Of a DNA stretch of 12,942 nt, positions 7,268 through 12,942 are shown one piece after another. How positions within the stretch are numbered: position 1 is the first letter of the stretch; each line of letters begins with the position of its first letter. The notes below the pieces were generated by a model. That model did not search any database and was not told the DNA's origin. It saw only the letters and a list, made by a program, of their open reading frames with translations. The position numbers and the translations under genes are program-made. Origin of the DNA: UBA7662 sp041688385 (GTDB lineage Bacteria > Bacteroidota > Bacteroidia > UBA7662); assembly GCA_041688385.1 (NCBI GenBank), contig JBDNIH010000104.1:1-12942 (forward strand), in the 5' to 3' direction.

Positions 7268-7271
7268 CGCC

Positions 7272-8045
7272 ATGAAATTGTTTTTTCAGGAGATTGGCCA
7301 GGGCGATCCGCTCGTAATCTTACACGGTATTTTTGGCTCTGGCGACAATTGGCTCACCTTAGGCCGACAGTTTGCCGAAAACCGACGGGTTTTTCTGCTC
7401 GACCAACGCAATCACGGCCGCTCGCCCTGGGAGGACGCCTTTAGTTACCAGCTTTTGGCCGATGATTTACTGACTTTTTTGGATGCACATGGACTAGATC
7501 AAGTCGATTTAATCGGTCATTCTATGGGCGGTAAAGTGAGTATGCTTTTTGCGCTGCAACATCCTGAGCGCGTAAAAAGCTTAGTAATCGTAGATATCGC
7601 CCCAAAAACGTATAATTTGCAAGAACACAAACATATTTTGGGCACTTTGGTCGATTTGGACCTCAACCGCTACCAAAGTCGTACGGAAATCGACCAAGCT
7701 TTGACCGCTGATTTACCGGAATACAGCACGCGGCAGTTTATACTCAAAAACATCTATCGCAACGATCAACAGCAATTTGCTTGGCGGTTGAATGTGAAAG
7801 CACTGCAGGCCAACCTCGCTGAAATTGGCATGTCGCTGAACAGTGAGGCGCGCTTTCAAAAACCGACCTTATTCATTAATGGTGGCAAATCGCGATATGT
7901 GCAACCAGAAGACCACGCCCGTATCCGCACCCTTTTCCCGCAAGCCCGCATTGCCACGGTGCCCAATGCTGGCCATTGGGTGCATGCCGAAGCCCCCGAT
8001 ACGCTATTCGCATTGGTAAACGATTATCTCGACCACGGAAAATGA
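7272..8045 (+). CDS. Alpha/beta hydrolase, YbfF-type esterase
   Basis: 257 aa, cytoplasmic, no signal peptide. Oxyanion region LHGIFGSGDNW at 17-27, DQRNHGRS at 44-51, nucleophile elbow GHSMGG with Ser84, acid Asp108 in IVDIAPKTY, and His235 in AGHWVH. The Ser-to-Asp spacing of 24 residues and the VDIAP context match the E. coli YbfF acyl-ester hydrolase group rather than C-C bond hydrolases or haloperoxidases. The natural substrate is not known; short acyl esters or acyl-CoA are typical in vitro. The start sits directly behind the -7 element at 7260-7267 and gives the usual beta-1 start. Its stop overlaps the rlmD start by ATGA, so it leads a small operon with rRNA methylation. Confidence 0.92.
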   Translation: MKLFFQEIGQGDPLVILHGIFGSGDNWLTLGRQFAENRRVFLLDQRNHGRSPWEDAFSYQLLADDLLTFLDAHGLDQVDLIGHSMGGKVSMLFALQHPERVKSLVIVDIAPKTYNLQEHKHILGTLVDLDLNRYQSRTEIDQALTADLPEYSTRQFILKNIYRNDQQQFAWRLNVKALQANLAEIGMSLNSEARFQKPTLFINGGKSRYVQPEDHARIRTLFPQARIATVPNAGHWVHAEAPDTLFALVNDYLDHGK

Positions 8046-9454
8046 AAAAAGCCCGCTATAAAAACGAGCCGCATGCCGCGGTAACCATCATCGATGCGGC
8101 CAGCGACGGCTTTGGCATTGCCCGCATAGGCGAGAAGGTAGTCTTTGTGGAACAAGCCATTCCCGGCGATGTCGCGGATATTGTCATCTATCAGGAAAAG
8201 AAGAAGTTTGGTCAAGCCCGCCTAAGTAAATTGGTTGAACCCTCGCCTTATCGCATTGAGCCAGTTTGCGAACACTTTGGTGTTTGTGGAGGCTGTAAAT
8301 GGCAGATGATGGATTACGCTGCCCAGCTTAAATTCAAAGAAAAACAAGTTTTTGATGCGCTGACACGTATCGGCCACCTCGAAATACCAGAGCGTACCGC
8401 TATAATCGGGGCCGAAAAAACCTTAGAATTTCGCAATAAATTGGAGTTCACCTTTACCCACAACCGCTGGCTTACCGCGACAGAAATCGCGGACACTGCT
8501 GTCGAAAAACCTTTGGCAGGACTGGGCTTTCACCTCCCTGGCCGTTTTGACCGTATTTTGCAGGTAAACCACTGCCATCTGATGGATAATCGCATGAATG
8601 AAGTGCGGAATAGCGTTTATGAACTCGTTCAAAGGCACAAAATCCCCTGTTACGACATCCGTGGACACCAAGGTTTTCTGCGCACACTCACCATCCGAAA
8701 CACCAGCCTCGGGCAATGGATGGTGCTCGTAATGTTTGGCCAGCCAAACGACACTTTCATACCCCAGGTCATGAAACATCTCGAAACGGAATTTCCCTGG
8801 ATCACGAGCCTGCTATACGTCATCAATGAAAAGCCCAACGAAACCCTCGACGGCCAAACGGTGATTTGCTGGAGCGGTGAACCGCAAATTGTGGAGCGTT
8901 TTGAGGATATTGAGTACATCATCTCACCCAAATCGTTTTTCCAAACCAATAGCGATCAAGCCTTAAGACTTTACCAGCTTACGCGCGAATTTGCTGGTTT
9001 AACAGGTAAAGAGAACGTATACGACTTATATACCGGCACCGGTTCTATTGCTTTGTTTGTTGCGAAAAAAGCAGCCAAGGTAGTGGGTGTAGAATATGTG
9101 GAGGATGCAGTTGTAGACGCCCGTAAAAATGCCGAGCGCAACGGCATAACCAATACCAGTTTTTTCGCTGGCGATATGAAAGACTTGCTCAACGATGAAT
9201 TTATCGCCACACACGGCCGTCCTGATGTAATAATCACCGACCCACCCCGCGCCGGTATGCACCCCGACGTGGTGGCCATGCTCAACCGTTTGGGTGCGCC
9301 CCGCATCGTTTATGTAAGCTGTAACCCGGCCACCCAAGCCCGCGATCTTGATTTGATGCGCGAACATTACCGCCTCGTAAAATACCAGCCTGTAGATATG
9401 TTTCCGCAGACCGCACATGTTGAGAATGTGGCCTTACTGGAACGTATTGCCTAA
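8042..9454 (+). CDS. rlmD: 23S rRNA (uracil-5-)-methyltransferase, RlmD/RumA type
   Basis: 470 aa, slightly longer than E. coli RlmD (433 aa). It transfers a methyl group from SAM to C5 of a uracil in 23S rRNA, by homology U1939. Order: N-terminal TRAM domain (about 10-65) for RNA binding; iron-sulfur ligands Cys76, Cys82, Cys85 in CEHFGVCGGC and Cys178 in NHCHL; SAM motif YDLYTGTGSI at 327-336; TDPPRAG at 399-405; catalytic nucleophile Cys427 in VSCNPAT; general base Glu461 in HVEN. All key residues are present. The open frame extends upstream to 7976 inside the hydrolase gene, but the ATG at 8042 is preferred: it forms the ATGA overlap with the previous stop and starts just before the TRAM domain. 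TrmA and RlmC are alternatives; the four-cysteine cluster excludes TrmA, and the TRAM domain favours RlmD over RlmC. Confidence 0.93.
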   Translation: MKKARYKNEPHAAVTIIDAASDGFGIARIGEKVVFVEQAIPGDVADIVIYQEKKKFGQARLSKLVEPSPYRIEPVCEHFGVCGGCKWQMMDYAAQLKFKEKQVFDALTRIGHLEIPERTAIIGAEKTLEFRNKLEFTFTHNRWLTATEIADTAVEKPLAGLGFHLPGRFDRILQVNHCHLMDNRMNEVRNSVYELVQRHKIPCYDIRGHQGFLRTLTIRNTSLGQWMVLVMFGQPNDTFIPQVMKHLETEFPWITSLLYVINEKPNETLDGQTVICWSGEPQIVERFEDIEYIISPKSFFQTNSDQALRLYQLTREFAGLTGKENVYDLYTGTGSIALFVAKKAAKVVGVEYVEDAVVDARKNAERNGITNTSFFAGDMKDLLNDEFIATHGRPDVIITDPPRAGMHPDVVAMLNRLGAPRIVYVSCNPATQARDLDLMREHYRLVKYQPVDMFPQTAHVENVALLERIA

Positions 9455-9476
9455 GTAAACCGTTGAATTTGCTGTT

Positions 9477-9875
9477 ATGGAAGAAAAAAATCCCCTCTTC
9501 GAATCCCTTCGCAACGATCTTCGTTATTATTCCGATTACCTCCAAGGCATGTCGCGGGAGATATTAGACAGTGGTACGAGCAAATACCCGGTTTTTGTAG
9601 CGCACCAGGAAAAAACCATAGGTGTCGGTAAACCCATCATGAACCACGACCAGCTCGAAACCAGCTGGAGTATCAATGTTAGTTTGTTGGAGGAGTTTGT
9701 GAAACGCGGCATCGTGCAAATGGAGCGCATCGGCGACTTCAAGGCAAGCTGGCGTGATCCAGAGACCTATATGTGTGTTTTTGTGGTTGCCGGCGAGGCG
9801 AGTTCGTTTGTATTTTTACCCTACGATTTGCCAGAAAATACCGAAAGCACGGAAAGCACCGAAGAAGAAGGGTAA
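9477..9875 (+). CDS. Conserved-looking small acidic protein of unknown function
   Basis: 132 aa, soluble, no signal peptide or membrane segment. I do not recognise a named domain. The N-terminal half is helical in character (LFESLRNDLRYYSDYLQ), followed by PVFVAHQ, SWSINVSLLEEFVKRGIV and a hydrophobic strand pair MCVFVVAG...SFVFLPYDL. Similar short proteins occur in Bacteroidota as far as I recall, without a known role. The last 12 residues are a low-complexity acidic tail (TESTESTEEEG). The start lies 22 nt after the rlmD stop and has no SD; TGAATTTG at 9464-9471, one base off the -7 consensus and 5 nt before the ATG, could drive it separately. Real coding is supported by its codon pattern, length and position in a collinear gene run. 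Confidence 0.75.
   Translation: MEEKNPLFESLRNDLRYYSDYLQGMSREILDSGTSKYPVFVAHQEKTIGVGKPIMNHDQLETSWSINVSLLEEFVKRGIVQMERIGDFKASWRDPETYMCVFVVAGEASSFVFLPYDLPENTESTESTEEEG
9840..9863 (+). repeat. 9-bp tandem repeat in the tail of the unknown protein
   Basis: A 9-bp unit ACSGAAAGC occurs twice and continues as ACCGAA, encoding TES-TES-TE. The unit length is a multiple of 3, so slippage would change tail length without frameshift. Confidence 0.7.
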
Positions 9876-9931
9876 AGCCCAAAAAATGCACGGTAGTGTT
9901 GTGCAATATAGTATGCTGCTTATCTTGAGGG

Positions 9932-10393
9932 ATGGAAAAGCTGATGCGCAACCCCTTTTTATTCCGATTTTTTTTGATGCGCAAGCTTCCACTGGCTTGG
10001 CTCGCTGGATTAAAGGTGGTGCAATATGATAAAACGACTTGCGAAATAGGGGTTCAGTATGGCCATTGGACCCAAAACCCTTTCCGAAGTATTTATTTTG
10101 CCGCTATGGCAATGGCTGCCGAGATGAGCACCGGTCTCCCGGCTTTACTGCTTTTGCGTGAAAGTGGGAAACCCGCGTCTATGCTAGTCACCAACCTCGA
10201 GGCCAGCTATGGGAAAAAAGCAGTGGGGAAAATCCGCTTCCGCTTTCAACAGCTCCCTGAAATGAAAGCAGCTATCGACCATACGCTTGCCACCGGCGAA
10301 GGTGTTGTTTTTAAAGCCGAAAGTATAGGCACCAACAGCCAGGGCGAAGAAGTGGCTCGTTTTCAAATTACTTGGTCGTTTAAGCGGAAATAA
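9932..10393 (+). CDS. DUF4442 hotdog-fold protein, putative thioesterase
   Basis: 153 aa, cytoplasmic. The helix-forming segment NPFRSIYFAAMAMAAEMSTG (49-68) is the hallmark of DUF4442 hotdog proteins, followed by LLLLRESGKPASMLVTNLEASYGKKAVGKI, with a beta-sheet C-terminus ending in RFQITWSF. Family members are thought to be acyl-CoA or acyl-ACP thioesterases; the substrate is unknown. Two ATGs are possible, 9932 and 9944. GAGGG (9927-9931) is too close to the first and a little far (12 nt) from the second, so the start could be four residues later. TATCTTGA at 9921-9928 resembles a -7 element. The gene follows the unknown small protein by 56 nt on the same strand and has no clear terminator. 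Confidence 0.85.
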   Translation: MEKLMRNPFLFRFFLMRKLPLAWLAGLKVVQYDKTTCEIGVQYGHWTQNPFRSIYFAAMAMAAEMSTGLPALLLLRESGKPASMLVTNLEASYGKKAVGKIRFRFQQLPEMKAAIDHTLATGEGVVFKAESIGTNSQGEEVARFQITWSFKRK

Positions 10394-10506
10394 GGGGTAT
10401 TGTGCTGATAAAATGTTTCGCAGGACTTGCTCTGGGAATGATCTAAGGTTATAAAGCGATGTCTTCCTAAAAAAGGGTGACAGTTTTTTAATTAAAACGG
10501 AATTTG

Positions 10507-10558
10507 TACACAGGCACATCAAAATGAAGCGCCACGTTAGCACATGAATGTGGAGCGC
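10507..10558 (+). repeat. Tandem 26-nt repeat units a and b
   Basis: Two abutting 26-nt units, 10507-10532 and 10533-10558, both contain GCACAT at positions 8-13 and end in AGCGC; they match at 17 of 26 positions. Unit b forms part of a stem: AGCGCCAC (10528-10535) pairs with GTGG-A-GCGCT (10550-10559) with one bulged A and a 14-nt loop. Confidence 0.6.
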
Positions 10559-10599
10559 TCCCTGACTGACCTATCGAGCTTAACGAGATGCAAAGCCCC

Positions 10600-10628
10600 T
10601 GCTAAAATCTAAACACTACATTTTAGCA
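10600..10628. repeat. AT-rich inverted repeat
   Basis: TGCTAAAAT (10600-10608) and ATTTTAGCA (10620-10628) are perfect 9-bp inverted arms around an 11-nt spacer. It lies between the two duplicated blocks. No T-run follows, so it is not an obvious intrinsic terminator; it could be a protein-binding dyad or an RNA hairpin. Confidence 0.7.
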
Positions 10629-10641
10629 ACAACTGCATTGG

Positions 10642-10699
10642 CACGTCAGCACATCCAAACGAAGCGCAATAATAGCTCATGAAAGGGTCCCTGATGAGC
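10642..10699 (+). repeat. Second copy of the repeat block, units c and d
   Basis: Unit c (10642-10667) matches unit b at 19 and unit a at 19 of 26 positions. Over 10649-10685 the block matches 10514-10550 at 29 of 37 positions, an offset of 135 bp, and TCCCTGA recurs at 10688-10694 after a 6-nt gap. Its own dyad is GCTCAT (10675-10680) / ATGAGC (10694-10699), so the palindromic character is kept although the arm sequence changed. Confidence 0.6.
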
Positions 10700-10788
10700 G
10701 CATAAAAAAATTTTAAACCTAGTCAATCCAAGAAGAAGGTGCGTGCCGTAAGTGTGTCAAATCACTTAAACAAAAAACAATTTTACGC

Positions 10789-11343
10789 ATGAACAAATTA
10801 TTTGTAACCCTTCGCAATGCTGCTTTTGCAGTTCTTCTTTTCGCTGGCGCAGCCGCTGCCCAAACAACTATGGTAGGCAGTGAAGCCATGTATCCTAAAA
10901 AGAACATCGTTGAAAATGCCGTGAATTCGAAAGACCACACCACCTTAGTAGCAGCGGTAAAGGCTGCGGGCTTAGTGGAGACCTTACAGTCCGCCGGCCC
11001 ATTCACTGTCTTCGCGCCGGTGAACGATGCCTTCGAAAACCTGCCAGCTGGCACAGTCGAAAACCTACTCAAAGCCGAAAACAAAAGTCAGTTAACTGCG
11101 GTGCTTACCTACCACGTTTTGGCGGGTAGATACGACTTCGATGCCCTTTCAAAAGCAATTATGGCGGGCAACGGTAAAGCCAAAATGGAAACCGTTCAAG
11201 GCGCCGAACTCACCTTTATGATGAATGGCAAACGCAACATCCAAGTGATGGACACAAAAGGTAATGTCGCTAATATCTCAACCTACGATGTGTACCAGTC
11301 GAATGGGGTCATCCAAGTGATCGACAAAGTATTGCTACCATAA
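10789..11343 (+). CDS. Secreted fasciclin (FAS1) domain protein
   Basis: 184 aa. Signal peptide about 1-24 (KLFVTLRN, hydrophobic AAFAVLLFAG, cleavage near AAAA-Q), so it is exported to the periplasm or outside. A single FAS1 domain occupies about 37-184: H1 box FTVFAPVNDAF (72-82), YHVLAG (108-113), and H2 box NGVIQVIDKVLLP (172-184) at the very C-terminus. FAS1 domains mediate adhesion or bind extracellular partners; the specific role is unknown. A single-domain secreted form is common in bacteria. It is a separate transcription unit: 395 bp of non-coding DNA upstream and a strong terminator 26 nt after its stop. Confidence 0.93.
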   Translation: MNKLFVTLRNAAFAVLLFAGAAAAQTTMVGSEAMYPKKNIVENAVNSKDHTTLVAAVKAAGLVETLQSAGPFTVFAPVNDAFENLPAGTVENLLKAENKSQLTAVLTYHVLAGRYDFDALSKAIMAGNGKAKMETVQGAELTFMMNGKRNIQVMDTKGNVANISTYDVYQSNGVIQVIDKVLLP

Positions 11344-11368
11344 GCAATAGGTGGTGGTTCAGTGTCGA

Positions 11369-11399
11369 CAGGCCGCCCATCGTGGCGGCCTGTTTTTTT
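11369..11399 (+). terminator. Intrinsic terminator after the fasciclin gene
   Basis: CAGGCCGCC (11369-11377) and GGCGGCCTG (11384-11392) form a perfect 9-bp GC-rich stem with a 6-nt loop, directly followed by seven Ts (11393-11399). This is the clearest terminator in the window and separates the fasciclin and msrB transcripts. Confidence 0.93.
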
Positions 11400-11450
11400 A
11401 AAAGCCGAAATTGCCCGGCAACTTTTTAACCTTTAATCTGTTTAAATATC

Positions 11451-11966
11451 ATGAAGACTTATTTTTTGCTTCTTGGTCTACTCGTCAGCGTTGCCTGTCA
11501 GGGTCAGCCTCCCAAAACTATCAAATCAACTGCTCCCGCTAAATCTCTTACTATGGTGAACGACACAACCGATCTCAGTAAAATGAGTGATGCTGACTGG
11601 AAAAAGAAACTCAGCTCCGAAGAATACCGCGTTTTGCGTTCGCATGGCACCGAAAGGCCGTATACTGGCGAATATGATCAACATTGGGAAGCTGGCACCT
11701 ACGTCTGCAAAGGATGTGGTGCGGCTTTGTTTACCTCCAATACCAAGTTTGACGCTGGTTGTGGCTGGCCGAGCTTTTATGAGGGCATAGATAAAACTAA
11801 AATCAAAGAAATTACCGACCGTTCCTTTGGTATGGCACGTATAGAAGTGCGATGTGCTAAATGTGACGGCCATTTGGGCCATGTATTTGATGATGGTCCA
11901 AATCCAACCGGCTTGCGTTATTGTATCAATTCGGTGAGCTTGGGTTTCGAGAAGCAAAAGCCTTGA
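11451..11966 (+). CDS. msrB: Exported peptide-methionine (R)-S-oxide reductase MsrB
   Basis: 171 aa. Reduces the R-epimer of methionine sulfoxide in proteins. Zinc site Cys86, Cys89 (CKGC) and Cys135, Cys138 (CAKC); substrate region GCGWPSF (103-109) with Cys104 at the usual resolving position; catalytic Cys158 in RYCINS. The domain (about 45-168) is complete. The N-terminus MKTYFLLLGLLVSVAC is a signal peptide, with Cys16 in a weak lipobox (SVAC, Ser instead of Leu/Val at -3), so it is exported and probably lipid-anchored. An internal Met35 could give a cytoplasmic form, but the signal sequence argues for 11451. It may be re-reduced by an envelope thioredoxin-fold protein; one is encoded at 142-1392, though a link is inference. 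It starts 51 nt after the upstream terminator and has no SD. Confidence 0.95.
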   Translation: MKTYFLLLGLLVSVACQGQPPKTIKSTAPAKSLTMVNDTTDLSKMSDADWKKKLSSEEYRVLRSHGTERPYTGEYDQHWEAGTYVCKGCGAALFTSNTKFDAGCGWPSFYEGIDKTKIKEITDRSFGMARIEVRCAKCDGHLGHVFDDGPNPTGLRYCINSVSLGFEKQKP

Positions 11967-12025
11967 ATGCTCAAATTGGGTAATTGGCTTGCGTTATGCA
12001 AAGCATGGCCGAGTTCATTTTGGAC
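11967..12025. other. Short convergent gap between msrB and the regulator pseudogene
   Basis: Only 59 bp separate the msrB stop from the end of the pseudogene on the other strand. A weak hairpin GCTTGC / GCAAAGC with a bulged A (11988-12005) is present, but no T-run follows on either side, so no terminator is called. Confidence 0.4.
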
Positions 12026-12445
12026 TTAGAGTAAAGCCCCTTCGCTGGCAAATTTGGCCAGGCCGGCTGCATTTTTGGTGTCAATTTTCCGAAGTAATTG
12101 TTTACGGTGGGTCATGACGGCGTGCTCCTACATAAAAAGTGCATCTGCAATTTCGCGGGTGGTCATTTCACGGGCTATGCAGCGAATAATGTTTGCCTTG
12201 CGCCGGGTAAATGAAAATTTGCGCAAAAAATCGGCGGTGAAAGAGTTTTTTTCTTTCTCCTGTGGCGAGACCTTGTTTTCATGGAACACTTGTTCGCCAA
12301 GTCGGATATGCTGAATGGCATCAATAACGACTGAAGTGGAGCTGTTTTAAGCAAATAGCCACCGGCACCCAAGTGCTGCACTTCGCGTTTGAATTAAGGC
12401 TGTTCGTAGTTGGAAAGCATGATTGTCGACGAGTACGATGCGCAT
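12026..12445 (-). pseudogene. Decayed NarL/LuxR-family response regulator
   Basis: A response regulator gene with at least four lesions, read on the minus strand. (1) The start MRIVLVDN (12445-12422) is the receiver beta-1 strand, but the next homology, TIMLSNYEQP (beta-4), follows at once in another frame; about 70 codons with the phosphorylated Asp are gone, junction near 12430-12418. (2) TAA at 12396-12394 interrupts EQP*FKREVQ. (3) After GAGGYLLKTAPLQ the frame shifts by one base near 12329-12331, then continues VIDAIQHIRLGEQVF. (4) TAG at 12130-12128 breaks the HTH helix in IADALFM*EHAVMTHRK. The remnant ends TAA at 12028-12026. The readable C-terminus is a typical LuxR HTH. It lies 53 nt downstream of a sensor kinase gene in the same orientation, so it was probably that kinase's partner. 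Confidence 0.88.
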
Positions 12446-12498
12446 AGGTCTTAAACTACATTGCAATCGGCAGACTTGTGCGTGCTTTTGCGGTAATC

Positions 12499-12942
12499 TT
12501 AGCTCAACAGCGGCAATTCTATGGTAATGAGTGTTCCCTGGCCAACGGAGGTCTCTACCGTCATTTTGCCGTTCATCAGGTGAATGCGCGATTCAATGGT
12601 GCGCAAGCCAATGCCGTCGGCACTGTTGTCCATAGGTTCGAGTCCCTTGCCATTGTCTTCGACCATAACAACCAACTGATTGTCGTGCTCGACCAATTGA
12701 ATAATCACGTTTCTCGCTTCGGCATGTTTTAGGATGTTGTTGCAGAGCTCAAGGAGTATGCGGTAGGTGCTGAGCTCCAATGTTTCGGGCAGTGATTTTT
12801 CAAACCCGGTAATCAGCAAGTCGAAGTGTATTTTACCGACCTGGTTGAGCTGCTCAACATACAGTTCAACGGCTTTTTTTAGTCCGAATTTTCCCAAGCG
12901 CGTTGGCATAAGCAGATGGCTGAGGTTGCGCACGTCGGTGGC
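12499..12942 (-). CDS. Sensor histidine kinase, NarL/DesK type, C-terminal part (cut by window edge)
   Basis: Partial: the gene enters from beyond position 12942 and ends with TAA at 12501-12499; 147 codons are visible. The first residues (VRNLSHLLMPTRLGKFGL) are the second helix of a HisKA_3 dimerisation domain, so the phosphorylated His lies outside the window. The HATPase_c domain follows: N box ELCNNILKHA, G1 box VEDNGKGL, G2 box GIGLRTIESRI, and the closing strand GTLITIELPL. ATP-binding residues appear intact. The GTG at 12933 is internal, not a start, since the frame stays open to the window edge and the homology continues upstream. By family it would phosphorylate a LuxR-type regulator; the neighbouring regulator gene is broken, leaving this kinase without its obvious partner. 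Confidence 0.92.
   Translation of the reverse strand, partial: ATDVRNLSHLLMPTRLGKFGLKKAVELYVEQLNQVGKIHFDLLITGFEKSLPETLELSTYRILLELCNNILKHAEARNVIIQLVEHDNQLVVMVEDNGKGLEPMDNSADGIGLRTIESRIHLMNGKMTVETSVGQGTLITIELPLLS

Larger units (their letters stand above)
7047..7271. other. Repeat-rich intergenic region downstream of the GIY-YIG gene
   Basis: 225 bp with no supported gene. It contains two exact and one degenerate right-hand element, a 10-bp direct repeat ACATACTGGT (7048-7057 and 7179-7188), a C6-T7 run at 7071-7083 and the promoter-like sequence just before the hydrolase gene. No clear terminator hairpin closes the GIY-YIG gene. Confidence 0.6.
10394..10788. other. Long non-coding region with duplicated dyad blocks
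   Basis: 395 bp without a supported gene. It contains two diverged copies of a block (10514-10565 and 10649-10694), each built on a 26-nt unit, an AT-rich hairpin (10600-10628), and one degenerate copy of the interspersed element (10575-10587, CGAGCTTAACGAG). The last 80 bp before the fasciclin start must contain its promoter, but no TAnnTTTG or SD is evident; the ATG is preceded by AATTTTACGC. No tRNA or known riboswitch fold was recognised. Confidence 0.6.

Noticed and set aside
7976..8041. ATG at 7976 as the start of rlmD
   Set aside because: It would overlap the hydrolase gene by 70 bp; the ATG at 8042 gives an ATGA junction and the expected N-terminus before the TRAM domain.
9890..9920. 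Terminator hairpin TGCAC/GTGCA after the unknown small protein
   Set aside because: Only a 5-bp stem with a 9-nt loop and no T-run.
10184..10543. Minus-strand open frame of 119 codons overlapping the DUF4442 gene and the repeat block
   Set aside because: Half of it is antisense to a convincing gene and the rest is non-coding repeat; no domain, no ribosome binding site.
10507..10693. CRISPR array made of the 26-nt units
   Set aside because: The units abut each other or lie 83 bp apart, match at only 17-19 of 26 positions and have no regular spacers; no cas gene is nearby.
12054..12314. Plus-strand open frame of 86 codons in the regulator pseudogene region
   Set aside because: The minus strand reads clear LuxR HTH and receiver sequence here; the plus frame has no homology and is a shadow.
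12026..12445. Programmed frameshift or stop-codon recoding to keep the response regulator alive
   Set aside because: There are two different stop codons, a separate frameshift without a slippery heptamer and a missing receiver core including the phosphorylated Asp. Decay explains all of them.

Overview
The window looks like a chromosomal segment of a Bacteroidota bacterium, plausibly a marine or sludge-type lineage such as Saprospiria; the class-level guess is weak. Pointers are a TlpA-like thioredoxin lipoprotein with a large N-terminal beta-rich domain, genes mostly without Shine-Dalgarno sequences, TAnnTTTG-like promoter elements, a secreted fasciclin protein and an exported MsrB. Base composition is moderate and even across the genes. 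No rRNA, tRNA, CRISPR array, phage gene or transposase was found.

Layout. (1) 142-4763, plus strand: a thioredoxin-fold lipoprotein overlaps mfd, the transcription-repair coupling factor, by ATGA. (2) 4760-6443, minus strand: two tandem double-domain universal stress proteins, the second starting 1 nt after the first stops. Their stop overlaps that of mfd tail to tail. (3) 6444-7271: a repeat-rich island with a small GIY-YIG protein in the middle. Its flanks carry inverted copies of a short element (core TTCGRCARGCTC on the left, its reverse complement on the right), and the protein appears to have lost its metal-binding glutamate. (4) 7272-10393, plus strand: a YbfF-type alpha/beta hydrolase, rlmD (ATGA overlap), a conserved-looking acidic-tailed protein of unknown function and a DUF4442 hotdog protein. 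(5) 10394-10788: a long non-coding stretch with two diverged copies of a roughly 55-bp block built on a 26-nt unit, plus an AT-rich hairpin. (6) 10789-11966, plus strand: a secreted fasciclin-domain protein closed by a strong terminator, then an exported or lipid-anchored methionine sulfoxide reductase B. (7) 12026-12942, minus strand: the C-terminal part of a NarL/DesK-type sensor kinase, cut by the window edge, followed by its apparent partner response regulator, which is a pseudogene.

Most genes are housekeeping: DNA repair (mfd), rRNA modification (rlmD), stress response (Usp pair) and envelope redox or protein repair (TlpA-like protein, MsrB). The parts that stand out are not the intact genes. 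They are the decayed response regulator, with an internal deletion, two nonsense codons and a frameshift that can each be placed; the GIY-YIG gene inside its inverted-repeat bracket; the duplicated dyad blocks upstream of the fasciclin gene; and the 17-bp repeat at the lipoprotein-mfd junction, whose collapse would fuse the two proteins in frame. I see no clear new multi-gene system; the GIY-YIG/repeat unit is the nearest candidate.
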